DNA of 64,000 bases from Himantopus leucocephalus (lineage: Eukaryota; Chordata; Aves; Charadriiformes; Recurvirostridae), in assembly GCA_003993805.1 (NCBI GenBank), contig RSEF01000001.1, forward strand, positions 152,870,660 to 152,934,659, written 5' to 3'. A program made the position numbers and the translations under genes. Shown piece by piece: positions 39,106 through 51,334 of this stretch. The notes under the pieces are model-generated. The model did not search any database. It was given only the letters and a program-made list of their open reading frames with translations, and was not told the DNA's origin. The stretch's first letter is position 1, and each line of letters starts with the position of its first letter.

Positions 39106-39205
39106 NNNNNNNNNNNNNNNNNNNNNNNNNNNNNNNNNNNNNNNNNNNNNNNNNNNNNNNNNNNNNNNNNNNNNNNNNNNNNNNNNNNNNNNNNNNNNNN
39201 NNNNN
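39106..39205. other. Assembly gap of exactly 100 N
   Basis: One hundred Ns, an unknown-size placeholder. The left edge starts with a possible LTR terminus at 39054. The right edge is pyrimidine-rich sequence (39206-39250). An unassembled repeat is a plausible reason for the gap. Confidence 0.98.
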
Positions 39206-40008
39206 TCTAAACTCATCAGTCTCTTTTTCCCTCCTCTGCCTCTCTCTTCAAGAGAACTGTCATTGTAGATAGTCATTTATCATGACTTTCTACAAAAGTT
39301 TCTAATGAAACTCTTGGTTTGGGATCCATCAATGAATTAGTCTTACATGATTTTAAAAGCATAATGGATCTGATAGTGCACACAGCATAACCAAAAAGTT
39401 TATGACAGTTGTAAATATTACAGGACAGGCATACCATATTTTTATTGGTTTATACAGGAGCATTTGTACCATGCCTGCCTGTACTGCAGATGATGGTAAA
39501 CATTGCTGTAATTCCTGTACCTCCCACTGCAAAGACATCCTTCACCTCCATCACAAAATGTGTTTTAAAAGCTTTAAAAATACAAGTATTTCACTCATCT
39601 AGATTTATTTACAGCAAGCTACTTGGAGGTTTTTAAAGGTAGTTCTCTCAAAGTCACTACAAAGGAAAGATTTAAAATCTCTTTTTCACATGCAGAACAA
39701 AATGTCTTCCACCCCAGCCAGGCTCAGGGGAGAGGGTTTGGAGGCCGTGACCCCACATTCAAGTCCTTTTATACCCAGCAACCCAAAGGCTGGACAGACA
39801 ACACAAGAGGTCAGCCACATACACTTAGGTGTAACACCTTCACAGCAGGAGGCGAACCTATATAACCACATTCACCCAATTCTTGCTATTTACAAGGGAG
39901 AGATACATACTGTACCAAAAAAGTTCCCAAGAGGAAAAATTAATAGAGATGGTAACTCCAAGTAAAAGCACAAAGCCTTTTCTCCATACAGGCTTTGTAC
40001 TGGTGTAG

Positions 40009-40131
40009 CTGATCCATTTAGCAGCGTTTTCCATCCCATAAGTGCAGCCACAAGAGGCGACCCACCTCANCTGATCCATTTAGCAGCGTTTTCCATCCCA
40101 TAAGTGCAGCCACAAGAGGCGACCCACCTCA
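40009..40131. repeat. Duplicated 61-bp segment flanking a single N (junction 4)
   Basis: Copy A is 40009-40069, N is at 40070, and copy B is 40071-40131. The copies are identical over 61 bp. Confidence 0.96.
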
Positions 40132-40797
40132 CTTAACAGAGTGTCAAAACTGCTCTGCCCTGCACACCCCTACACCAAAAGATGCATGGGTGGATCAATC
40201 TAGCTATAGGATAGTATAGCCCACCTCTCTCCTGAATAGGGACAGCTATAGTGGAGCGAACATCTCAATAACCGTATAGCGGCATCCCCTGGGTAGGCTG
40301 CCTATACTAAATTGTTCCACCTCATTCAGTTGGGCTATGCTATCCCAGAATACACCTGTCCTGTGGATTTCTCCTGGCTAGTGAGCAACAAGAAGGTGCA
40401 ACGCTTTATTAGAAGAATGCCCCCAGAAGCACCTACTGCAGACACAACCATACCTACATAACTGCCGTTTACAGGTATGCCTCCTCTGGGCTGCAGAGAG
40501 GTGAATTTACAGCACTGCTGTGAAACCCTGCTTGCTAAGGTAGGTCTGTAACACAGAGCCCAGTGCTACTGGTATCCCAGAAAAGCGTTGTGAGTCTAGA
40601 CAGGACCACACACAGAAGTCAGATTAACAGTATGTGAAAGCTGAAAAGGCAAAAATCCAAACAGTTAAGAAGAAAAACACAAAAATACAAATGAAGCTTG
40701 GTACAGCTCTCCAAAGCTATGGTCCTATTTCCTATCACCCCAAAGGCATTGGTGGAGGTAGTTCAGACTCTTGCACTTCCTAATATCCTCTAGAGTC

Positions 40798-40817
40798 CTG
40801 TATATATGTATATACAG
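40798..40817. repeat. Short AT-rich palindrome
   Basis: Nine-bp arms ctgtatata and tatatacag separated by two bases. This is a low-complexity palindrome, probably of no function. Confidence 0.8.
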
Positions 40818-41284
40818 TTTTCTAAAGCACACTGTGAGGACACTGAAGTAAAGCAAGGAATTTTATCCCATGGTGTAATGAAGACACCTAGATGACACCT
40901 CGAGTCCACACCAATGCGGTGTGGGCTCTAGGTCCTCTTGGACATCTGCAAGGACATCTGCCGTTAGCGTGTCTGGCACCAGTGGCGGGACAGTGTCCCG
41001 TGCATGGATCTTCCCTGGAAGGGACTGGACACCGTGAAAACCAGTTTGTTAAACTGCTGCTGAGAGCAGGGCAGCATTGGGACTGAGCCCTGGGCTGCGG
41101 AGGAAAGCCATCTCCAGCAGGTTCAGTGTCTCCTGCCTCTTCCCAGAACAGGGTCCTCCACAGGAGTCTACCTGAGCCTCTGCTCCAGCACTGAGTAAGT
41201 TCCCATTAGCTCCTGTCTCCTGCTCCTTTGCAAGGGGCTCTGTACCACCCGTTGCTATTTTGGCATTCTGGCTTCCTAAAAACT

Positions 41285-41350
41285 TTCCATGCTGGCCAAA
41301 ATGTACAGCCCTGACAANTTCCATGCTGGCCAAAATGCACAGCCCTGACA
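41285..41350. repeat. Duplicated 32-bp segment flanking a single N (junction 5)
   Basis: Copy A is 41285-41316, one extra base and the N follow (41317-41318), and copy B is 41319-41350. There is one mismatch (atgtac against atgcac). Confidence 0.93.
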
Positions 41351-42495
41351 GAGCCAAGAACAGTGTACTACTTCTCAGCCAAAGCTCTGGGCTGCGCTCC
41401 CCTCCCTCCTCTGCCCCCAAAATCTGGTGACCCAACACTGATCTTATCAACGAACAGCATATGCGCGGGAAGGAGGGGAGAGGCTCAGCTCCAGACATGC
41501 ATATCAACTTCATCTGCCTCTCTGCTTCCCTGCAAACAGTAAGTTCATTCTCCCTAATTTTCTTACCCAGCCACTCTAGCTCCTTTGTGTCTGAATCTCA
41601 TGAGATCTCACTCTGCATCCTGCAGGCATCTGCCAGTCACATGTCTGGCTCACCCTTCCCTCGCTTCTGAGGCTGGTTTCCTTACAGGACCACGATCCAT
41701 GGCTCTGAGGCTTCCACCAGCTTCCCCATTCTCTCTTCAATAGCAACCAGATGTGACACAGGGGTAGATGAGAATTAATTGGTACAAGTTATGTTGAAGT
41801 CAGTGGCCAGACAGAAGAGAAAGGTTCCAATCACATCCCCACCGGGGGGGGATAATTCTCATCTCTGTTAAATGTCAGTAAACTCACAAAAAAGACATCA
41901 GTCAAGAATTCCCTCACTGCAAGAAAAGGTTCAATCAGTTTGTGCACAACAGAGACTTTAGACCTGAAGATAAGGACACAGTCCTCCTGAATTATGTGGT
42001 GTCTAAGTACTTGCAAACTCTGAGACCTCTCCTTATAGTTCAAATATGCCTAATGCCTCTCTTTGTCCTCACTACCCACCCCGGCTTCCTCCCCCTATAC
42101 TTGCTCTCTTATGAATTTCGTGATATTGAACAAGAATATATGCTACATTCATAGTTTCATTCTGTTAAAGAGTCTTTCAATGAGCAAACTCGAATGTATT
42201 GCCATCAAATTTTCCCCCACCATAATGGTTGCCACCTGGCAGTCCTGTTTCCCCACATAAGCTCTTCCCTCCATCTTCTGCTGTCTCTCCCTTATAACCT
42301 CCCAGCCTCAACTGCCTCTCTTTTATTTCATTTCTCCACACAAAGGCTTCTTGTATAAATCTGCCTCTCTTCGAAGTTACAGTCTTGTCCCATCTGCATT
42401 CAAACTGGGCTTCTTCCTCTTCCACACTACAGGTTTTGTCACTATGCCTAAAAATGCAAGTCGGCTCTTCCAGAGAGATGTGATCACTAGCCAAC

Positions 42496-42516
42496 TGACG
42501 TCACAATCTACGTCAG
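42496..42516. promoter_or_regulatory. Full CRE palindrome plus a CRE half-site
   Basis: TGACGTCA, the full CREB/ATF palindrome, is at 42496-42503, and tacgtcag with a CGTCA half-site is at 42509-42516. The start-to-start spacing is 13 bp. CpG-containing CRE sites are rare in neutral intron sequence, but a single pair can occur by chance. Confidence 0.25.
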
Positions 42517-45500
42517 CTCACCAGCCATGTCCAACAAGACCTTTAGGCCCTCAAAGTGCTGAAATCATGTCCCAGCTCCACAGTCACATTCCAACTGTAT
42601 ATCAAAGTAAAACCCAGACACCCATCACTTCCCATCCACCTCTCCCCACCTCGTAGTCTTCTTTTCATGGGATAGAAACTTATCATGGAAATCACAGAGG
42701 ACCCAGGCCTCCAGTGTGGACAGCGGAGAGAGCAGGAGGAGCCTGAAGTGAGCCATATTGCCCATCTCCACCCCAACTCAGAGGTAGCCGCAAGGAGCAG
42801 AGGGGATGCTAGTGCCAGCCTCACTGCCGATGCCTTTGCCTGCATGCAGTACTTCCCACCACATCTTGGCATTGTGACTCCAGCAGAAAGACCTGCTCAG
42901 TCTCAACTCAGGACATTCTTGGTACAGGCAACATCTTTAGCAATTAAAATGTAAAAGATGGATTTCAAACTGCAGTGCTTAACAGGCTTCTGACTCAGCC
43001 CAGCATGGGAATATTCCACAGATGGTGAAAGGTGCATCTGCCTCTGACACAAAGGCAGCACCTTGCCTGTATTCAAGTCCCCATTCCAAACTGTGATAAC
43101 ACCAGAGCCTTTCTGAAGAATCTTGCCATCATTTTTGACATTAAAAAAAAACAAAAACAAAACCAAAAACCACCCCAAGATGTTTTCTTATCGTTCTTGG
43201 AAACTCTTGGAACTCTTTTATCTGGCATTACAAAAAAATTAAATAAGAATAAATTAGCCTTAGGCAAATGCTTGGCATGGAAACTCTTAGGCTAAACATT
43301 AATAGTTTGGCTAACTAGTAAAGAACTGAAAACTGAGTAATGTCTACTGCTAGTGCTCCCAGACCCACCTATAATGCTCCAAGGGAGAAGTGGACTGTAT
43401 TAGTGGACTGTGCCAAAGAAGATAAAGCAATGCATCTTTCCACTGAAGACAAGATCTTAGTTTATCAGTAGGTTAAAGGCAAAGAAAGAAAAAAACCACA
43501 GACAATTCACATTCAAGGGCTGTGACAACAACAACCAAATCTTGGTAGGTTCAGCGCAAGACTGAACAGGCTGCAATACCTCCTTAAGAACAGATTCACT
43601 TTCTGATTCAATGTCACACTGCTACAAAGGGAACACACAAAGCACAGGCTTGTTCCCTGGAAAATTCGCCTGTTAAAAAAAGAAAATATGATGCACAACT
43701 GCGGTTTTGTTTTCACACTAAAATAAATCAGAGCATTCATAATTGGATCTGGCTGGAAAAAAAAACCCAACTTTGTTTCCTAAAAATATGCTCAGTAAGT
43801 GTTTGGTTGGCACAATGGTGAGTTATCCCACTCACAATCAGAAAATAGGAAAGTCAGTCACAGCTTTCTAATTCAATAGGAAGTTCTCTTAGAAGTAAAG
43901 CATCTTGTTTTGCAATTTGTATAAAAAATATTTTTACCTATAAGCTATGAAAGGATTAGGTAAGAATAAAACATGGCTCACTCTTGCCTCTCAGGAAAGC
44001 CAGTGGCAAATGTTCCATGCACTTAAGTAGAACCAGTTGGGTTTCCTAATCCATCAATAGCTGAATTTGTATCTGTCTTCCACTGATAAAATATTCACAT
44101 TCAGGACATAAAAGCAAATGGGTCAAGAACCTGCAGCATGTGGAGCCTGAGATATTTCCCTGTTCACAAAGTGTTTGATGTCACAGACACAGAAAAAGCT
44201 TTGGAAATAATTAGAAAGACAAAGATAGTATCAAACAAAAGTCAGGATTTTCATGAATGAAATCCTTACAGTTTGAAAGTCAGAAGTAGCCTAAAGTTAC
44301 TCTTCTAACTTATTAGTTCTTCTAATAGAAAAAACCCTTTTATACAAAATCTGGTATCTTTATATAGGATACTTATCATTCTGGCAGACAACAATGTGCT
44401 ATTCAAGTATAAGAAAAGCTCTAGCTGATGACTGCTGCTAAAAATCTGGGCGCTAGGTAAATGATGGCATTGCTCTATCCTTGGTTGCTCTGAACAAGCT
44501 GGGTCGGATACTGTCAGCAGTATCATGGTGCTCTGACACATGTGCCCAGACTAGTTACTTCCAGTATCCAAGGCAACTAATACCTGTAAAGAGCAGTGGG
44601 TGATTAGTCAGCCTCCCCATACTTTCCAGTCACCTCTCTTACAAAGATGACCTCTTCTGAAAAGTCCGAGTAAATGGCATCTGCCATGCTCTGAGTTTCT
44701 TCAAAAAAATATGGCTCTGAGAGTATCTTCTGATTTCATAACACATTAATCCTGCATGTTAGCGCCCTTATGAAGCTTCTAGTTTCACCTACGATCCATG
44801 GAATATCCATTTTAAGCCAATCCTCCCCAGCACCTCAAATTACCTTTTCCAGCTCTAAGCATCTCCCAAAGGCCCAGCTCTCCCATGATGTCTAGTATCT
44901 ATCATCCATTACATATAGGCCACTTGCCCTTCTGCTTGTCCTCCTCTCTCTTTCTCCCTGTCCCTCTACAATTTTTGCATCTCAGCTTTGCTTATGTATT
45001 GCTCCAATTTGTCTTCGAGGAAGGAGAAAGATGAAACATGATGCTGTAATCAAGACAATAGAATGAGACTCATGAGATATCAGATCCTGAGTTCCCCACA
45101 GCCTTTCTGTGTGGCTGGAGGAGAAGCATTATTTTTGATGAAATCCAAGTTCCACTGGAGCCAACAGCAACCCTCCTCACTAACTTTCCCTCAAGGCCTT
45201 CTCCAGTGAATTTCCACTTTTCTGGGGTTTCTCTCCTTTTCATTTTATAGCCTGCAGCTGCTACAGAGAGGGGAGCTGGCTCTTACCTAATCCAGTGGGA
45301 CAGGATCTTTTTGTAGATCCCACTGTGATAATGTAAGTAACTATTGTTAAACCCAACTAATCAATAATACCTGTGAACAGGTAGGTACCTATAAAATTGT
45401 TTGTATTTGATATATCCACCTGTTCCCACCCCTCAAATCTCACACTTCTGAAGATCTGATCCTGCAAGTATTCAAATGCCAGAATAATTTAATATGTGTT

Positions 45501-45596
45501 CAACCATGGTAGCATCCACGGCACTACTCAAATGGCTCCCTGCAAAGGATTATGGCTGGACTGCACATGGCTGAACTGTGTGTAAGTAACACAAAA

Positions 45597-45610
45597 ATAT
45601 ATATATATAT
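45597..45610. repeat. (AT)7 microsatellite
   Basis: Fourteen bases of alternating AT following a short A run. Confidence 0.9.
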
Positions 45611-47723
45611 TTCTCATACTTACCTACTGATACAGCTTTTTATTGTACCCTAGGAACTAAAGAGGGAAGCTTATAGAGACATTCATTCTATCAAGAGATT
45701 GAGATTTCTCAGATGACCCACAAAGTACCAAATATGAACGCCTGAATTAGCCAGCAGTTCAGAAATATTGATTTGAAATTGGCTTAGATCAGCTTCAACC
45801 TGAAATATATTAACTGTAATCTGTCTACAATAGGCTAATAATATCCCCAAATCTCTAAGTTCTTTTTTTGTGTTTGTGTGCATGCCAGGAAATATACTAA
45901 ATGTCCTCATCATTTTCTCCCCCTCCTTTCCAAACCTTTAGCCAAAATCAGAAACCGTTCAATGAACTGCAGCAGAGAAGGTAGTTAGATATTGTTAATG
46001 AGTTAGACATTAATGAGTTAGACACGAGTCAGTGCATGTTTGGTATCTGTAGGTATTCTGTTATCACTAAAGATACTGAGATTTTGGTGTTAGCTCTGTT
46101 TTAAGATTACTAAGTACTGTAAACAATGTGTAAGTAAAAACATTAACTACAAGGTGCTGAGATACATTTCTAGCACACAGAGAAAATGACTGACTTCAAA
46201 TTAGAAAAAACCTCTCTGCCATGAAACAGCAACTAGTGCTCGTGGAATTTTATGAAGTGGTTTACTATCTGTCCCTTTTGCAACCACAGGAAGATAGCAG
46301 ACTTTCTAATGCGTCTAACAGCAATACCATTTTAATGAATGTATTAAATAATTACACTACAGTGTACATGCTGTAATTTGCTAAATGCTTTTCAACTGTA
46401 CAAAGACAGGGTTCTTTTCAAAAACAAAAACAAAAAATTGGCACCCAATTGCTAATTAGCAGACGAGAAGACATATTCTTCTGACCCTCTGTCAGACTAA
46501 GTTTTCTAAGCTGCTTGTACTGCATCCATCTTCCTGTGGCTCATAGTTCAGCTATTTAGCTTACTTTTTTTTTCACAGAAAATGAATTTGTTTTCCGTGT
46601 CATAGCATCTTCTCTTTTCAGCACTAGTACATTATATTTAAAAAAAAAATGTTTATGTAATACTCTATTTGCATCTTTAATATGTTTTGTTTATTTTAAA
46701 AACCAAGAGCTGAGCATGCACATTACCGATGCAGAAAGCATAGTAATGGAACAACAGGCCTTTATTTGTCAGCTGAAATAATGTGTGCATTCAACCAAAT
46801 TTTTCCTTTTAAATTAGAAATTAGAAAGTTAAATGTATATGCTAAAATCAGCTATAACAAAAAGAGAGGAGGTGACTCTAGTGCACTAATCTCCATTTTG
46901 AATGCCCTAAATGTTCATGTAAGACTTCTTAAAGTGCCTGAATTAGCTGGATACCTAAACCTTACTGAAATTTTTGTGGAACCTGAGTGTCTAGCTCTAG
47001 AAGAATACTTTGAAACTCAGGATTTTAGTATTAATTTAATTTCCAACTAGATCCTTGAGCTAGGCCAGTGATGGAGATACGTTTCTTTAGAAAATCACCA
47101 GTGACCTGGAAAATTGCTGACTTTCGTAATGATCTTAGGTCAGACACGTAGTATTGATTATTTACCTAGCACAATATTTCATGCCAAATCACCTGTCTTT
47201 AATAATATTTCAATGTTAATTTCATAGTTTGCATTACTGTATAAAGTTAGAACTTTCCTCAATTCATCTTGAAATGTTTGGGGTTCACACAAGCCCACAA
47301 GAAATACCATATACCTTCACATACATACAGCGTACATACTCATGGAGATAAGATGTGGAAAGATCACTAACGTATAGACATGATTATATCAATCAATTTA
47401 GAAGGTTTTGATTTAAAGCAATTAAATAATACTAATGTAGTATTAGTGCCAAAAATGCAGTGTAACAGTTCTTGGCATTTTTACATTAAATGTAATAAAA
47501 GGGTTCAGTCCTTGACAATAAAATGCTTGGTCCTATGAAGATAGAGAGGAAAATTCTTACTCGGTTGCCGATGGTCTGATTCAGAAGTCACAGGACCCAC
47601 ACAAAATCTGATTTTCAAAACCTAATGGAGACTTTCCATTAGCCCAACAGACTGTGGGTCAGACTCTTTAAAGCACATGACTGCCTACAAACACATTGTG
47701 CGGATGCCCTGGCCCACAGGCTT

Positions 47724-47938
47724 TCCCCCATATGCTACAAAATAAAACTACCTCTTGACATCAAGAACGCTAGAGTTTCAAGATCTGTAAGAAATACGAA
47801 AGTACTAGTTGATACTAAGAAACAGTGATGAGGCTTTNTCCCCCATATGCTACAAAATAAAACTACCTCTTGACATCAAGAATGCTAGAGTTTCAAGATA
47901 TGTAAGAAATACAAAAGTACTAGTTGATACTAAGAAAC
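47724..47938. repeat. Duplicated 100-bp segment around a single N (junction 6)
   Basis: Copy A is 47724-47823 and copy B is 47839-47938, with three mismatches. Between them copy A continues with 14 bases (47824-47837) that do not match what follows copy B, and the N is at 47838. Those bases match sequence near 48195-48210 instead. Confidence 0.95.
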
Positions 47939-48296
47939 CTACTATTCTAGATGCATACACTGAGACATAAGAAAATCAACCATGTCATTATGAAGTGTCC
48001 TGCAAGACATCTAATGGTCATGCAAAATGCCTTCCTATTGACAACAGAGTTTTCTGACAGAAAGCATACACACTGACTGACAACATGCCCAACAACTCAT
48101 TCCTATCAGACATTTATATATTGCAAGCACTCTTCTCGTCCAGGCTCCCAAACTTGTGTCCAAGGAATCACACAGTGAAGGCAGTGGTGTCGGCAACAGT
48201 GATGAGGCTTCTGAGTGAGTAGTGCCTCCAGCCCTGCAGTCCATGATGGACTGAATCTTCCTCCTTAGTACATTGCATTACAGTGAAAAAAATGAC

Positions 48297-48342
48297 AAAA
48301 AAAAAGGAAAGAGGAAGGGAAAGGGAAAGGGAAAAGGAAAAG
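48297..48342. repeat. Pure-purine run with GGGAAA repeats
   Basis: Forty-six consecutive purines including three gggaaa-type units. It is pyrimidine in the DHRSX sense. Confidence 0.9.
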
Positions 48343-50446
48343 CCTACCAGTTAGCCCAAACATCAGCATTTGTCTTGGATGTGCTCAACACTGACAGAAA
48401 GCCAAGAGAAGCTGTTCAAAGGTTTTTGCATTAGGCCATTTCTCCTCCATTAGGTACGTTTATTTTCCTCTTGTGTACCAAGAAATCACTTGGGCTTTCA
48501 CTACGGAACTAGTAACAAAACTAAACGCTACAGATTATTTACAAGAGCAAACAAAAAGGACCAAAAAAACCAAATGCAGGAAAGAGCTTTCAGAAGTGAA
48601 GGCTGGTGACTCGCCAGGTAATGGTCAAAGACTAACCTAATTGTACAGGAGTCTTTACAGCAGCTTTGGACATGATGCTGTTAAAGATACAGCAAAAAGC
48701 AGAGTTGAACCATTCATTTCATTGTAGTTTCTAACAGGATTTTCTCAACCAACAGACTTCTCTTGCCAATTGTATTTGGTAATCAAACGTAAGCGAAATC
48801 AAATGCCCTTCTTGCAGGTCACGAAAATTCAGGCCGATTCAGGCAAATATTAGTCTCAAGCTGGTTTCTTCACAGAAGCTCTTTGGTCTTGTATCATATT
48901 AGGCACATTAGGAGACCTATTTCCATATAACTTTGTTTCTTGACATATTTAACCACCATTTTCATCCATCCTGCTTCAACACCAGTTAGGGCAGAACAAA
49001 ATCCTTTATTCAAGAGGGGTTCCCAGCTGTGCTGTTGCTTCAAACCCATCATTTCTCCTCCAAGCTGCCCCCAAGCCCCTGCTGCGCAGTCCTGGCTTTC
49101 CTTGCACAGAAAACCAGTGGAGGGCACGGGATGCCTGATGGGTGCACAGAACTCAAAACCTTTTTTTCCACAAAATGTTGTTTTTACATATAGTGTTGTT
49201 CCCATCTGTGTAACAGTTTGTACTCTGCATCTTTAAAAGTAGACATGTAAAACTGGAAAGATTTTGTAATGAGGATTAAATATCCACTACCTTTAATTAT
49301 TTGCACAATTAAAATAATAATGGTAGGCTTTTTTGACTAATCAGATAAAAATGAACATTTAATTGAACATGTCATGAATGTTTCATATCAATCAGGAAAT
49401 AAAATACTTTTGAATTTTTATTGCAATATTTACTTGTGTTACTGAGAGCTCTTTAAGGCATCAACAAATGTAACAAACCCATTTATTTACAGCATGTTTG
49501 CCTTCGCTGGGACTGAAGGGTGCAGAGGAGAACAGAAAATGTTCTTTGGGATGTCTTAATAAAATATATGCAAATAATTGGGAAAACAAGAACAGCAGCA
49601 TATAACAGCAGAAAATTTCTAAAAGAAGCCTAAATTGTTGCTGGCGGGTTTTTCCCCTCGTTAAATAGACAGGTGAAAATTCCCCTTTAGGAAAGTGCAT
49701 GCAGAGCGTGCAGGGATTTTGGAGGAAAATTATTGCATGGGCTGGTTTCCAAAAACACTGTGGCTATAAAACATAATTAGACGGCAAGTATGTGAATAAC
49801 AAAAGTTAAAATCCCTAAGAGTAATGAGATTTATTTGATAATTGTATGAATGCAAGATAAATGTTATCCTTTTAATTTGTTCTCTGACCACTGAGGATGC
49901 AGCTTTATGGACAACTTTGCAGCAGCACCTTGCTCTAAGCAGTGACTGCTCTGAGGTCGCTGGATAATTTGCTAGATTATATTTCAGATGGATTAAGCCC
50001 CCCAACCCAGCTCCCCAGGCAGTCACAGTAAATGCATATGTTCAAACAAGGAAAATATAAGGGGAAAGAAAATAAATAAAGGCAAAAGGACAGGTTTTCT
50101 ACAGACATAAAGTACAGCTTTCCTTTCTTTTTTTTTTTTAATTAGGGATGCTCAGATGCTCGTGCAGTCACATGATTTTTAGTGCTGGAGAGCTAAAAAA
50201 CACTGCAAAGGAACAAGACTTGCAATAACATCATGAGCAGGGGTGGCACTGAAGTGTTCAGTCTGCTCAGCTGACAATCTCTCAAAAAAATGCAGTTTAA
50301 CGCCTAGAAAGACATCCCTGTTAATGCACCCATATTGTAACCTGCCATATGATTCAGATAATCGATTTGAAATGTGAAGTGATAGAAGAGAGCCCCATTT
50401 GTCACATATTCCCCTGCAGACATGTGAAGAAAAAAACAGAACTCAC

Positions 50447-50548
50447 CATTATTCACCAGGACATGGAGTGGACAATTCTTTGCTCTAAACCGCTGCACAA
50501 ATTGCCGTATAGACTTCATGGAAGCCAAATCACAGTATAAAAACTCCA
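50447..50548 (-). CDS. DHRSX: DHRSX coding exon leading into the NNAG motif (third in human numbering, probably)
   Basis: This internal coding exon has 102 bp: two bases (TG) ending a Val codon, 33 codons, then one base (G) of the Ala in NNAG. The acceptor is ttctctcccag and the donor is a near-consensus GTGAGT. The peptide starts EFLYCDLASMKSIRQFVQRF and ends PLHVLVNN. The CDLAS segment, Asp then a short helix, is where SDR enzymes contact the adenine of NAD(P). NN is the first half of NNAG, which stabilises the central beta sheet. Both ends are phase 1, so skipping this exon would keep the frame but delete 34 residues of the Rossmann fold. The Met codon just before Glu in the open frame comes from reading across the splice acceptor and is not a start. 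The preceding exon, expected to carry the TGxxxGIG loop and a peptide like HVIIAGNN, was not found to the right. Confidence 0.93.
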
Positions 50549-51334
50549 CTGGGAGAGAACAGGAGAGAACAAAAACAGAGTTAAGTCAGTTACAATGATA
50601 TAAAAACACACTTATTGACATCAACAAGGACTCCTGTGATAATGTCACCAGGAAAGTAAAGATTCTAAAAATAAACCAGGCTTTTGAAAATTACGGGTGA
50701 AGCTGGTCTCAGAAGGTTCCTTCTTTCTCCTTCCTTCCCTCATTTCTATTTTTAAACTATTGATTCTTCACAGAGCAAATATGAGGAATGCTGCTGCTGG
50801 GAGGTGAAGAAGGGTATCAAACAGAGCATGCATGTCCCAGTTCTACTGTTTTTTTCTACTGCTACCATTTAGGGAGAGGGGCTACAGCTCTTCAGCACTG
50901 AGATGATCAAGACATGGCAGCTAGAAATCAAATAGGGAGAGGAGAAGCCACATCGGGCACCACAATGTTTCCCTGTGTTTCTGATGCCAAATACACTGCC
51001 CTGTATTTTTTTCCAGATTATCTGCTGAGTGTCTGCGGTCTGAACAGTGATGGAGACTGACAATGCATTATAAAACAAAGCCTTATTGAGGCAGTAGGAA
51101 AGATGAGCAACAGAGTGCCCACACTGAAACTCAGCTGATCACCGATAGCAAACATGGCATTGTAAGTGATGGCATGGCCTGGTGGACAGCCAAGGACACT
51201 TGGTGTCCGGGTCACCTGGCAGCAACAACCAGTCATATAAATGCCTTTTGAATGTGGGTAAGAGCCGCGCTGCCCCTTGGCTTCAGCAATAGCAGTGTGG
51301 TTTGAGAGGATCATACCTCAGATGGATACTGTGG

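Larger units (their letters stand above)
35247..50446 (-). other. DHRSX: Complete DHRSX intron of 15.2 kb
   Basis: This phase-1 intron separates NN from AG of the NNAG motif. Its ends are GTGAGT (right) and tcctccag (left). It contains a CTCC-type microsatellite at 35.47 kb, four single-N duplication junctions, one 100-N gap, a paired CRE-like site at 42.5 kb, a short (AT)7 run at 45.6 kb and a pure-purine run at 48.3 kb. No recognisable coding sequence was seen. The open frame at 46766-47050 (plus) has ordinary-looking composition but matches no family I know. Confidence 0.85.

Noticed and set aside
41049..41513. 154-aa open frame on the minus strand
   Set aside because: It runs through the single-N junction and its duplicated flank at 41285-41350, so the frame is partly an assembly product. 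No known motif.
45293..45325. Inverted repeat cagtggga/tcccactg
   Set aside because: Arms of eight bp with a 17-nt loop; too short to support a function.
46766..47050. 94-aa open frame on the plus strand with protein-like composition
   Set aside because: No similarity I recognise, no splice-site or start context of note, and length within chance. A protein search would be needed to revive it.
50304..50549. Methionine directly before EFLYCDL as a possible alternative start
   Set aside because: The ATG-like reading comes from taking intron sequence across a clear splice acceptor; the expected residue there is Val from a split codon.
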